This document shows, piece by piece, positions 25,913 through 34,072 of a stretch of 64,000 bases of DNA (its first letter is position 1; every line of letters begins with the position of its first letter). Both the position numbers and the translations under genes were made by a program. The stretch is from Cypionkella sp049896245 (GTDB taxonomy: Bacteria; Pseudomonadota; Alphaproteobacteria; Rhodobacterales; Rhodobacteraceae), in assembly GCF_049896245.1 (NCBI RefSeq), contig NZ_JAFCTX010000002.1:133214-197213 (forward strand), given 5' to 3'. The notes beneath the pieces were generated by a model. The model made no database searches and was not told where the DNA came from. It saw nothing but the letters and a program-made list of their open reading frames with translations.

Positions 25913-25945
25913 CCAGCCGCCCCGGACCAAGTCCGAGGCGGCTGG
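25913..25945. terminator. 15-bp hairpin after ybaK
   Basis: CCAGCCGCCCCGGAC and GTCCGAGGCGGCTGG pair with one mismatch around a CAA loop, 30 bp beyond the leftward ybaK stop. The core CCGCCCCGGA..AAGTCC also occurs in the larger inverted repeat at 40353-40431. There is no clear T-run, so termination is inferred from place and stem strength. Confidence 0.5.
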
Positions 25946-25974
25946 CGTGTATTGGGACTGTTCACCCATAACCT

Positions 25975-26439
25975 TTAAGCGGTGAAATCTGCCACGATCG
26001 CCCCGGTGATCTGCTGCAACTGCGCAGGCGGGATCGCGAAAATATGCCGGGGCGTCCCCGCCGCCGCCCATACTGTTGCATAGGTGAGCAATCGAGGGTC
26101 CATCCACAACGGCAGCGGCGTCAGATGCCCCAAAGGCGACACCCCGCCAATCGCAAAGCCGGTCACTGCGCGCACCCTATTCGCATCGGCCCGCCCCAAA
26201 GCCTCGCCCGCCAAAGCACTGGCGCGGGCGGCATCCACCTGATTGCCGCCTGCGGTCAGAAACAGATACAACCCGCGCGCGCCGCCGAAAATGATCGACT
26301 TCACGATCTGATCCAACTGACACCCCGCAGCCTGGGCCGCTTGCACAGCCGTCCGCGTCTCGCCTGGCATCTCTAGCGGAGCCCCCACAACACCGCCCGC
26401 CTGCAGCGCCGCCATCACCCGCGCTCGACTTTTGCTCAT
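25975..26439 (-). CDS. YbaK/EbsC family aminoacyl-tRNA deacylase
   Basis: The 154-residue protein matches the YbaK/ProX editing fold: QLDQIVKSIIFGG, the conserved lysine in VKS, RADANRVRAVTGFAIGGVSPLGH and a C-terminal IPPAQLQQITGA. These enzymes hydrolyse mischarged tRNA, often Cys- or Ala-tRNA-Pro. The exact specificity cannot be told. It is divergent from the gene at 26532. Confidence 0.87.
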   Translation of the reverse strand: MSKSRARVMAALQAGGVVGAPLEMPGETRTAVQAAQAAGCQLDQIVKSIIFGGARGLYLFLTAGGNQVDAARASALAGEALGRADANRVRAVTGFAIGGVSPLGHLTPLPLWMDPRLLTYATVWAAAGTPRHIFAIPPAQLQQITGAIVADFTA

Positions 26440-26531
26440 CACATCCTCATGCTGGGGCCATCAAAAAACCGAAATTGAAAACAATTCTTGCGCCACCTCA
26501 AGCTTGAACCTTTGCACACCCGGAGATTGCT

Positions 26532-27164
26532 TTGCGTCTTGCTGTTATCTTGCTTGGCCTGATGGCCTCCGCCGCCCCTGCTCAGGATCTTGGCTCTGGC
26601 CTTGCCACCTGTGCCAAACTCGGCAGCGATCTGCGACGTTTGATCTGCTTTGACGCGCTGGTTGCTGCCAATCCTGCAGCGGACACCGCGCCTGCTGCTG
26701 CCAGCCCTGACACGCCGCCACCCGCTGGCAACTGGCAGATCATTCAGGAAACCAATCCGATGGACGACAGCCAAACCGTGATCCTGCTACTGCCGGAATC
26801 CGGCGCAGGCGACGCTTTGGGCCGTAAGGCCGAGCTTTATCTGCGCTGCCGCTCGTCTACACTGGAAGCCTTCATCTCATGGCAAGATTATCTTGCTTCT
26901 GACGGTGGCTATGACACCAAAGCCAAGGATGTCACCCTGCGCTGGGACAGCGAAGTGCCAAACACGCAGCGGCTGGATACCAGCACCGATGCAACCGCAA
27001 CTTTTCTGCCCGCCCCGAACAGCTTTTACAAAACACTGCTGCACCATAAAAAGCTGGTGGGCCAAGTGGTGCCCTACAATGCGGGGCCAAGAACGGCGGT
27101 GTTTGATCTGCCGGGGCTGCAAGCCATCGCAGCGCCGCTGCGTGCGGCTTGCGGGCTACAATAG
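26532..27164 (+). CDS. Secreted VasI/TagO-like protein
   Basis: The 210-residue protein starts with a signal peptide (MRLAVILLGLMASAAPAQ). It then has CAKLGSDLRRLICFDAL, the cysteine pair pattern of VasI/TagO proteins that accompany some type VI secretion systems, and a beta-rich C-terminal domain with AELYLRCRSSTLEAFISW. The start is TTG, with GGAGA 5 bases upstream. No type VI genes occur here, so a general periplasmic role is likely. Family assignment is moderate. Confidence 0.6.
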   Translation: MRLAVILLGLMASAAPAQDLGSGLATCAKLGSDLRRLICFDALVAANPAADTAPAAASPDTPPPAGNWQIIQETNPMDDSQTVILLLPESGAGDALGRKAELYLRCRSSTLEAFISWQDYLASDGGYDTKAKDVTLRWDSEVPNTQRLDTSTDATATFLPAPNSFYKTLLHHKKLVGQVVPYNAGPRTAVFDLPGLQAIAAPLRAACGLQ

Positions 27165-27203
27165 CCCGTTGACCCCGCCTGCAACCCGCCGCAAATTGCG
27201 GGT

Positions 27204-29993
27204 ATGAGCCAGAATTTCGCAGCCCGTCTCACCCGCCAGCCCATCGCTTATGATCGCGATCAGGCAACTGACATTGCCACCAGCTTTGCTGACCTTGCGC
27301 CCGATCTGCGCGGCCTTTTGGCCAATACCGCAGGGTGCAGCCCCTACCTGAAAGCCCTGATGCTGCGCGAGGCGCAATGGTTGCGCGTCGCGCTCAACCT
27401 TTCCCCGGAAACCGCCTTCAACGCAGTTTTGGTGGCGCTGAACGATGTGGCCCTCGACCAACTACCAACTTCCCTGCGCCAAGCCAAACGCCGCGCGGCG
27501 TTGCTGACCGCCCTCGCCGATCTGGGCGGCGTGTGGTCGCTGATGCAGGTGACGAGGGCGCTGACCGATCTGGCCGACCGCGCCGTTGATCTGGCGATGC
27601 AGCGCTTGGTGGCTGATGAAATCCGCCGGGGCAAACTGCCCGGGGCCACCCCAGATGATGCGGCGACAGCGGGCGGCATGGTCAGCTTGGCGATGGGCAA
27701 GATGGGGGCGGGCGAGTTGAACTACTCCTCCGACATCGACCTGATCTGCCTGTTCGATCAGGACCGCTACGGCGATGATTGGCAAGACGCCCGTGCCGCT
27801 TTCATCCGTGTCACCCGCAAAATGGCGGTAATGCTGTCGGATATCACCGCCGAGGGCTACGTTTTCCGCACCGATCTGCGCCTGCGCCCGGATGCTTCGG
27901 TGATGCCAGTGTGCCTGTCGATGGCCGCAGCCGAAGCCTATTATGAAGCCCAGGGCCGCACATGGGAGCGCGCCGCCTATATCAAAGCCCGCCCCTGTGG
28001 TGGCGATATTGCGGCGGGCAATCGCTTTCTGAAAACCCTGACGCCGTTCGTCTGGCGCAAACATCTCGATTTCGCCGCGATCCAAGACGCGCATGACATG
28101 CGCCTGCGCATCCGCGAACACCGCGGCCTGAATGGGGCAGTGACGGTCGAAGGCCATAATATGAAACTCGGTCAAGGTGGCATCCGCGAGATCGAGTTTT
28201 TCACCCAAACCCGCCAGTTGATCGCCGGGGGCCGCGATATCAGCTTACGCGACCGCACCACTTTGGGCGGCCTCAAGGCCCTCGCTGCGAAAGATTGGCT
28301 GCCGTTTGAAGTCGCCACTGACCTCTCCACGCTCTATGTCCAACACCGCGACCTCGAACATCGCATCCAGATGGTCAACGATGAGCAGACCCATAACCTG
28401 CCGACCACGCCCGAAGGCATCGCCCGCATCGCCGCCTTCTGCGGGCAGGACGAAGCCAGCTTCCGCACAGACCTGCTCGATCGCCTGTCCAGAACCGATC
28501 GCCTCACCGAAGGATTCTTCGCCCCCAGCGCTGTGGAATCCGGTCCCGACCTCTCTGACCACGCAGCCCAGATCGTCAAAGGCTGGAGCAGCTATCCCGC
28601 GCTGCGTTCCGACCGCGCGGCAGCCATCTTTCTGCGGCTGCGCCCGATCTTGCTCAAACGCCTGACCCGCGCCGCCAATCCAGATGAGGCGCTGGTGGCG
28701 CTGGATGGCTTCCTCGCAGGCCTGCCCTCCGGCGTACAAATCTTCTCGCTGTTCGAGGCCAACCCGCAACTGGTCGATCTGATCATCGACATCGCAGGCA
28801 CCGCCCCAGCCTTGGCGCGGTATCTGTCGCGCAATGCCAGCGTGTTGGATGCGGTGATTGGTGGCGCGTTTTTCGCGATTTGGCCCACACCCGCTGCCCT
28901 CACCGCCGAACTGTCCAAACGCCTCGACGATATCCCCGATTATGAGCGTAAACTCGACGCCGCCCGGCGCTGGATGAAGGAATGGCACTTCCGCATCGGT
29001 GTGCATCATCTGCGCGGGCTGATTGATGGCTTTGAGGCGGGCAAGCAATATGCTGACTTGGCCGACGCGGTCATCGCGGCGATTTGGCCCGTGGTCTGCA
29101 CCGATTTTGCAGCAAAACATGGGCAGGCTCCGGGGCGTGGCGCGGTGGTTCTGGGCATGGGCAGCTTGGGCGCGGGCCGCTTGAATGCAGGGTCCGATCT
29201 TGACCTGATCATGATCTATGACGCCGCCGGGGTGGAAAATTCCCATGGCAAACGCCCCCTCGCAGCCCGCCCCTATTACGCCCGCCTGACCCAAGCCATG
29301 GTCACGGCGCTGTCGGCGCAAATGGCCGAAGGGCGGCTTTACGAGGTTGATGTGCGGTTGCGGCCTTCGGGGCGGCAGGGGCCGGTCGCGACCTCAATCG
29401 AATCCTTCCGCAACTATCAGGCCCATGAGGCCTGGACATGGGAACACCTCGCTTTGACCCGCGCGCGGGTGCTGGCGGGCGAGCCTACGCTCGCCGCCGA
29501 GGTGGAGGCGTTTCGCAGGGAGACGATTGCGGTGAAGGGGCAGGGGGCCACCGTGCTAAAAGACGTGGCCGACATGCGCGCCCGTCTGGCCGAGGCGAAG
29601 CCGGGCGCGGGCGGTTGGGACGCGAAATTCGGCCCCGGCCGGATGATGGACATCGAACTTCTGGCGCAAACCGTCGCCCTGCAAACGGCCAGCCCCGCGC
29701 GCGGGGTGGAACGCCAGATCGCGGCAGGTGGGGCGATCACCGGCGGAACCACTGCTAAACTGTCGGTTTCGGATCAGACGGCACTGCTCGATGCCTACAG
29801 GTTATGCTGGCAAATGCAGGCAGCGAGCAAACTTTTGTCCGACAAGCCGCTCGATCCAGCAACCTTGGGGCTGGGCGGCGTGGCTTTTCTGTTGCGCGAG
29901 GCCGGGGAGGCGAGCATCACGTCGCTGACCGAACGGCTGCTGCGGCAGGCTGCGCTTGCAGAGCAGGTAATTTCGGCCCATCTGAACGGGTGA
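27204..29993 (+). CDS. glnE: Bifunctional glutamine synthetase adenylyltransferase/adenylyl-removing enzyme
   Basis: GlnE adds and removes AMP on glutamine synthetase in response to nitrogen status via PII. The 929-residue protein shows two nucleotidyltransferase domains: MGKMGAGELNYSSDIDLI near residue 165 (adenylyl-removing half) and GMGSLGAGRLNAGSDLDLI near 650 (adenylyltransferase half). Each is followed by helical GlnE/GlnD regions, e.g. GQGGIREIEFFTQ and FGPGRMMDIELLAQ. Length is normal. The start follows the previous gene by 39 bp. Confidence 0.95.
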   Translation: MSQNFAARLTRQPIAYDRDQATDIATSFADLAPDLRGLLANTAGCSPYLKALMLREAQWLRVALNLSPETAFNAVLVALNDVALDQLPTSLRQAKRRAALLTALADLGGVWSLMQVTRALTDLADRAVDLAMQRLVADEIRRGKLPGATPDDAATAGGMVSLAMGKMGAGELNYSSDIDLICLFDQDRYGDDWQDARAAFIRVTRKMAVMLSDITAEGYVFRTDLRLRPDASVMPVCLSMAAAEAYYEAQGRTWERAAYIKARPCGGDIAAGNRFLKTLTPFVWRKHLDFAAIQDAHDMRLRIREHRGLNGAVTVEGHNMKLGQGGIREIEFFTQTRQLIAGGRDISLRDRTTLGGLKALAAKDWLPFEVATDLSTLYVQHRDLEHRIQMVNDEQTHNLPTTPEGIARIAAFCGQDEASFRTDLLDRLSRTDRLTEGFFAPSAVESGPDLSDHAAQIVKGWSSYPALRSDRAAAIFLRLRPILLKRLTRAANPDEALVALDGFLAGLPSGVQIFSLFEANPQLVDLIIDIAGTAPALARYLSRNASVLDAVIGGAFFAIWPTPAALTAELSKRLDDIPDYERKLDAARRWMKEWHFRIGVHHLRGLIDGFEAGKQYADLADAVIAAIWPVVCTDFAAKHGQAPGRGAVVLGMGSLGAGRLNAGSDLDLIMIYDAAGVENSHGKRPLAARPYYARLTQAMVTALSAQMAEGRLYEVDVRLRPSGRQGPVATSIESFRNYQAHEAWTWEHLALTRARVLAGEPTLAAEVEAFRRETIAVKGQGATVLKDVADMRARLAEAKPGAGGWDAKFGPGRMMDIELLAQTVALQTASPARGVERQIAAGGAITGGTTAKLSVSDQTALLDAYRLCWQMQAASKLLSDKPLDPATLGLGGVAFLLREAGEASITSLTERLLRQAALAEQVISAHLNG

Positions 29994-30011
29994 TGCATGG
30001 GGAGACGCGCG

Positions 30012-30287
30012 GTGGATCTATCAGAAGCAGACCCGAAAGGGCTGGTGCGCGAAAGCTACAATATTGAAGGCATCAGCTATGGCGAGTGTGGTCAGATCTT
30101 CATCGACTGGGTGCTCAGCCTGCCAGCGGTGGTCAACACCCCCGACTGTATCCGCGCCCTGATCGCGCAGTATGGCCTGCCGAACCCATACCACCCAATG
30201 ACCAAAGTGCTGACCGAGGCACTGACCGCCCCCGAACACCCCAAACGCCGGGGCGGTCGCGCGGCGCGGTTTGCCACCAATCCATAA
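30012..30287 (+). CDS. Conserved hypothetical protein downstream of glnE
   Basis: This 91-residue protein begins at GTG 30012 (VDLSEADPKGLVRESYNIEGIS), with GGGGAG 7 bases upstream; an ATG at 29997 is the alternative. Segments GISYGECGQIFIDWVLSLP and YHPMTKVLTEAL look like a compact helical domain seen, as I recall, in Rhodobacteraceae next to glnE. No function is known. It is 18 bp from the glnE stop and so probably in the same transcript. Confidence 0.68.
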   Translation: MDLSEADPKGLVRESYNIEGISYGECGQIFIDWVLSLPAVVNTPDCIRALIAQYGLPNPYHPMTKVLTEALTAPEHPKRRGGRAARFATNP

Positions 30288-30366
30288 GCAGACCCAGCGA
30301 AACCCGCATTTGCGCCGCGCATTTTGACCGATCAGTACCAGATTGTGTGGTTAAAAATCTGTAAAC

Positions 30367-30389
30367 CACAAGTCTCTCCCCGCTGGGAA
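30367..30389. repeat. Short dispersed repeat, copy 2
   Basis: This is the second copy of the 23-base element at 23821. It sits between the gene after glnE and the 3' end of eda. Confidence 0.5.
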
Positions 30390-30451
30390 TAAAAGCCGTG
30401 ATCCATGGCGGGGGCAACGCGCTGCGGCACGCCCGCCCCGCGTCGAAAGAT

Positions 30452-31090
30452 TTAGCGCAACAGCACAGCCTCTGCCGCAAGCTTGGTGATCGCTGCCCAA
30501 TCACCCTTGGCCATCGCCTCTTTCGGCGCAACCCAAGACCCGCCGACGCAAAGAATATTCTTCAGCCCCAGATAATCCCGCGCGTTTTTCAGGCTGATCC
30601 CGCCCGTAGGGCAGAACGACACCTGCGGAATAGGTGAGCCGATGGATTTGAGATAAGCCGCACCGCCAGCCTGTTCAGCCGGGAAGAACTTCTGCACCGT
30701 ATAGCCCAGTTCCAGCAGCGCCATGATCTCGGAGGCCGTCGCAGCCCCCGGCAACAGCGGCAATTCATATTCCGCACAGGCATCCAGCAACCGCTCGGTC
30801 ACCCCCGGCGACACCCCAAACTTAGCGCCCGCAGCCTTCGCCGCCTTCACATCCGCAGGCGTCAGCAAAGTGCCCGCACCCACCACGCCGCCCGGTACTT
30901 CTGACATCGCCCGGATCGCATCCAGCGCGCAAGCGGTGCGCAAAGTGACTTCCAGCGCAGGCAGACCGCCCTTCACCAAAGCTTCGGCGAGGGGTTTGGC
31001 ATGCGCCAGATCGTCGATCACCAGCACCGGCACCACCGGGGCTAGGCCGCAGATTTCGGCAGCGAGGCGGGATTGTTTGCTCGGTTTCAT
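30452..31090 (-). CDS. eda: 2-keto-3-deoxy-6-phosphogluconate aldolase
   Basis: Eda cleaves KDPG to pyruvate and glyceraldehyde 3-phosphate, the last step of the Entner-Doudoroff pathway. The 212 residues contain the catalytic glutamate in ALEVTLRT, GAGTLLTPADV, the Schiff-base lysine in VQKFFPAEQ and PTGGISLKNA. Two adjacent ATGs exist (31093, 31090). It follows edd on the same strand, with a 70-base hairpin element in the 131-bp gap. Confidence 0.95.
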   Translation of the reverse strand: MKPSKQSRLAAEICGLAPVVPVLVIDDLAHAKPLAEALVKGGLPALEVTLRTACALDAIRAMSEVPGGVVGAGTLLTPADVKAAKAAGAKFGVSPGVTERLLDACAEYELPLLPGAATASEIMALLELGYTVQKFFPAEQAGGAAYLKSIGSPIPQVSFCPTGGISLKNARDYLGLKNILCVGGSWVAPKEAMAKGDWAAITKLAAEAVLLR

Positions 31091-31134
31091 CATCGTCTCC
31101 ATCGCCATCTTACGGGGCAGGTTGAAAGTGAGGA

Positions 31135-31215
31135 GCCTCCGGCGGGGATATTTGAGCAGAGAGGATGACACTCAGATTAGGTCATCCTCTCTGCTCAAAT
31201 ATCCCCGCCAGAGGC
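31135..31215. repeat. 35-bp inverted repeat between edd and eda
   Basis: Arms 31135-31169 and 31181-31215 are complementary at 34 of 35 positions around an 11-base loop. Each arm carries the dispersed sequence GTCATCCTCTCTGCTC followed by AAATATCCCCGCC, which recurs at 43154 and 48615. In the RNA it would be a very stable hairpin within the edd-eda operon, so eda may be down-tuned or have its own promoter. Confidence 0.82.
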
Positions 31216-31221
31216 GAAAAC

Positions 31222-33027
31222 TTAGATCACCGCAGCCGCCCCGGTTTCCGAGGTGCCAACATTGCGGCGGAACGCTTCGAACAACTCGCGGCCCATGCCG
31301 TGACGGTTGGCGGACAGATCGGCGGTGACAGGTTCGCGGGTCTCAAAATCGGCAGCCAACACCGACAAAGTGCCCGCAACCGCATCCAACCGCACAATAT
31401 CACCATCGCGCAGCCGCGCAAGCGGGCCACCCTTGGCGGCCTCGGGCGAGACGTGGATCGCCGCAGGCACCCGGCCAGAGGCCCCCGACATCCGGCCATC
31501 CGTCACCAAAGCCATCTTCAACCCGCGATCCTGGCAAACCGACAGCATCGGCGTCAGCGAGTGCAATTCCGGCATCCCATTGGCTTGCGGGCCTTGGAAG
31601 CGCACCACAACAATAGTGTCCGACGTAAACTCCCCCGCCTTGAACGCGGCTTTCACATCGTTCTGATCGTGGAAAATCCGGCAAGGCGCCTCAATGATAT
31701 GACGCTCGGGTGCCACAGCGGACACCTTTATCACGCCGCGGCCAAGGTTGCCGGACAACTGCCGCAAGCCTCCGGTTGGCTGGAACGGATCGGAAGCAGG
31801 TCGCAAAATCTTGTCGTTCAGCGTATGGTTCGACCCCGGTGTCCAGGTCAGCCGCCCATCCAGCAGTTTCGGCTCGGTCCGGTAATGCCGCAGCCCTTCG
31901 CCTGCCACCGTCTTGGCATCGCCGTGCAGCAGCCCGTGATCCAACAACTGCCCGATCATATAGCCAAGCCCGCCCGCCGCGTGGAAATGGTTCACATCGG
32001 CCAGACCATTCGGGTAGACCTTGGCCATCAGCGGCACCGCTTGGCTGATCTCATCGAAATCCGCGAGATCGAGCAGCACGCCGGACGCCCGCGCCATCGC
32101 AGGCAGGTGAAGCACCAAATTCGTAGAGCCCCCTGTCGCCATCAGCCCGACCAGACCGTTGACGTAGGCGCGCTCGTCAAGAATCTCGCCAGCGGGCCGG
32201 AAATCATTGCCCAAAGCGGTGATCGCCACGGCGCGTTCGACGGCATAAGTGGTCAAAGCCTCACGCAAAGGCGTGTTCGGGTTGACGAAAGAAGCCCCCG
32301 GCAGGTGCAGCCCCATGAACTCCATCAGCATCTGATTGGTGTTGGCGGTGCCATAAAACGTGCAGGTGCCGGGGCCGTGGTAGCTGGCCATTTCCGCCGC
32401 CATCAGCACATCGCGCCCAACCTCTCCGGTGGCAAACGCATTGCGCACCTTGGATTTTTCGTCGTTGGGCAGGCCAGAGGTCATCGGCCCCGCAGGCACG
32501 AACACCGCCGGAATATGTCCAAACGCCGCCGCAGCCATCACCAGACCGGGGACGATCTTGTCACACACGCCCAGAAACAAAGCCGCGTCAAAAGTGTTGT
32601 GCGACAAAGCCACGCCCGCCGACAATGCAATCACATCGCGTGAGAAGAGCGAAAGCTCCATTCCGGCCTGACCTTGGGTCACGCCGTCACACATCGCAGG
32701 CACCCCGCCCGCGACCTGCGCCGTAGCACCTGCCTTGCGGGCGGCGTCGCGGATCAGTTTGGGATAATCCTCATAGGGCTGATGCGCCGAGAGCATATCG
32801 TTATAGGCCGTCACGATGCCAATATTTGGCACCCGACCTGCCGCCAAAGCATCCTTATCCACCCCCGTCGCGGCATAGGCATGGGCCTGATTGCCGCACG
32901 CCAAATGCCCCCGCGCCGGACCCTGATGCGCCGCTGCTGCCAGCCGTGTCAGATAATCGCCGCGTGTCTGAGCCGAGCGCTCGCGGATGCGGTCAGTCAC
33001 GCGGTCAATGGTAGAGTTCAACGACAT
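31222..33027 (-). CDS. edd: Phosphogluconate dehydratase
   Basis: Edd turns 6-phosphogluconate into KDPG with a labile [4Fe-4S] cluster. The 601 residues have the IlvD/Edd-family signatures GIVTAYNDMLSAHQPYEDYP, PAMCDGVTQGQAGMELSL, LGVCDKIVPGLVM and MATGGSTNLVLH, and C-terminal TDGRMSGASGRVPAAIHVSPEA. ATG 33027 (MSLNSTIDRVT) is preferred over 33066. A LacI-type operator lies 60 bp upstream. Confidence 0.95.
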   Translation of the reverse strand: MSLNSTIDRVTDRIRERSAQTRGDYLTRLAAAAHQGPARGHLACGNQAHAYAATGVDKDALAAGRVPNIGIVTAYNDMLSAHQPYEDYPKLIRDAARKAGATAQVAGGVPAMCDGVTQGQAGMELSLFSRDVIALSAGVALSHNTFDAALFLGVCDKIVPGLVMAAAAFGHIPAVFVPAGPMTSGLPNDEKSKVRNAFATGEVGRDVLMAAEMASYHGPGTCTFYGTANTNQMLMEFMGLHLPGASFVNPNTPLREALTTYAVERAVAITALGNDFRPAGEILDERAYVNGLVGLMATGGSTNLVLHLPAMARASGVLLDLADFDEISQAVPLMAKVYPNGLADVNHFHAAGGLGYMIGQLLDHGLLHGDAKTVAGEGLRHYRTEPKLLDGRLTWTPGSNHTLNDKILRPASDPFQPTGGLRQLSGNLGRGVIKVSAVAPERHIIEAPCRIFHDQNDVKAAFKAGEFTSDTIVVVRFQGPQANGMPELHSLTPMLSVCQDRGLKMALVTDGRMSGASGRVPAAIHVSPEAAKGGPLARLRDGDIVRLDAVAGTLSVLAADFETREPVTADLSANRHGMGRELFEAFRRNVGTSETGAAAVI

Positions 33028-33086
33028 CGGGCACCTCAGGCTTGGCGAAAGCTGCAATAGCGGCATATTTTAGCTGTAACAGATGC

Positions 33087-33100
33087 TGTTAGCGCTAACA
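33087..33100. promoter_or_regulatory. LacI/GalR-type operator upstream of edd
   Basis: TGTTAGCGCTAACA is a perfect 14-bp palindrome with the central CG typical of LacI-family operators. It lies 60 bp before the edd start. A sugar-acid-responsive repressor of the Entner-Doudoroff operon is the likely ligand; no such gene is in the window. Confidence 0.65.
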
Positions 33101-33318
33101 ACACGGTTCTTCTGCAGGCGCGAACAAATTCTGGCCGCAGGGGTAGGGCGCTGGCCGCACATCTTCGGCCCGATGCAATCTAGCCAAAATCGTCAATGCA
33201 CCTGCATCATACCTTGATTTGGCGCGATATTCACCAAAAACCCGCCACATTTGCAGGGCTTTATTTGGTTAATGCCCGATAAGTCTAAAGGCGGCGGGGC
33301 AACCAAAAGGGTGAAGCT

Positions 33319-34011
33319 ATGAAGATGACTTCGATTTCCATACTGGTGCTGGCCTTGGGTCTTTCGGCCTGCGCGCAAACCACCTCGATGTCGACGCAAA
33401 ACCAAGTGTCGTCGGATCTGTCGCAGGCCTCGCGCCTGCCACAAGCCCCCGGCCCGCGTGGCCCGGTGATGCTGCAAGCAGAATATGATGTGAAAGCCGT
33501 CAATGTCTCGGTGCCACATTCGTTGCGGGTGTCCGAGGCGAATACCTTCCGCCCCAGCGCCGATATCGTCTGGCGCGGCGACCTGCCGGGCGATCGCTAT
33601 GCACAGGTAAAAGCGATCTTTGACGATGCAGCAGCGCGCAGCACTGCGACGATGCACACCGGCGCACCGGTTGTGGTTGATCTGGAGGTTGTACGCTTTC
33701 ACTGCCTGACCGAGAAAACCCGCTACACCATCGGCGGGGTACATTCGATGCATTTCATGATGACGGTGCGTGATGCGGCCACCGGGACTATCGTGCAGGG
33801 GCCACGGATGATCGTAGCCGATGTCAAAGGCGCAGGCGGGGCGCGGGCGATTGCCGAAGAAGAAACTGGCCGTACGCAAAAGGTCGTTGTGACCGATAGG
33901 CTGACCGAAGTGATCCGGCGTGAGTTGTCGGCTCCGGTCACTGTGCTGCCCGCCGATGCGGTGGTGACGCGGTTTGACGGCAGCCCGGCGCAGTTGGCCA
34001 GCCTTCAATAG
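33319..34011 (+). CDS. DUF6778-like lipoprotein
   Basis: The 230-residue protein has a lipoprotein signal ending in LGLSAC (cysteine about residue 17). The mature part has VKAVNVSVPHSLRVSEANTFRPSADIVWRGD and IVADVKGAGG, which fit, as I recall, the DUF6778 family of Rhodobacteraceae. It is an envelope protein of unknown role. The start is preceded by AAGGGTGAAGCT; the 290-bp gap to edd otherwise holds only the LacI-type palindrome. Confidence 0.68.
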   Translation: MKMTSISILVLALGLSACAQTTSMSTQNQVSSDLSQASRLPQAPGPRGPVMLQAEYDVKAVNVSVPHSLRVSEANTFRPSADIVWRGDLPGDRYAQVKAIFDDAAARSTATMHTGAPVVVDLEVVRFHCLTEKTRYTIGGVHSMHFMMTVRDAATGTIVQGPRMIVADVKGAGGARAIAEEETGRTQKVVVTDRLTEVIRRELSAPVTVLPADAVVTRFDGSPAQLASLQ

Positions 34012-34072
34012 CCGCCCGCGCAGAAAAAACGCAGGCCTTTTCACAGCCGCGATATCTTAGTATGGGGGGGGC

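Noticed and set aside
31165..32643. 492-codon + frame across edd
   Set aside because: Antisense shadow of edd, starting in the inverted repeat.
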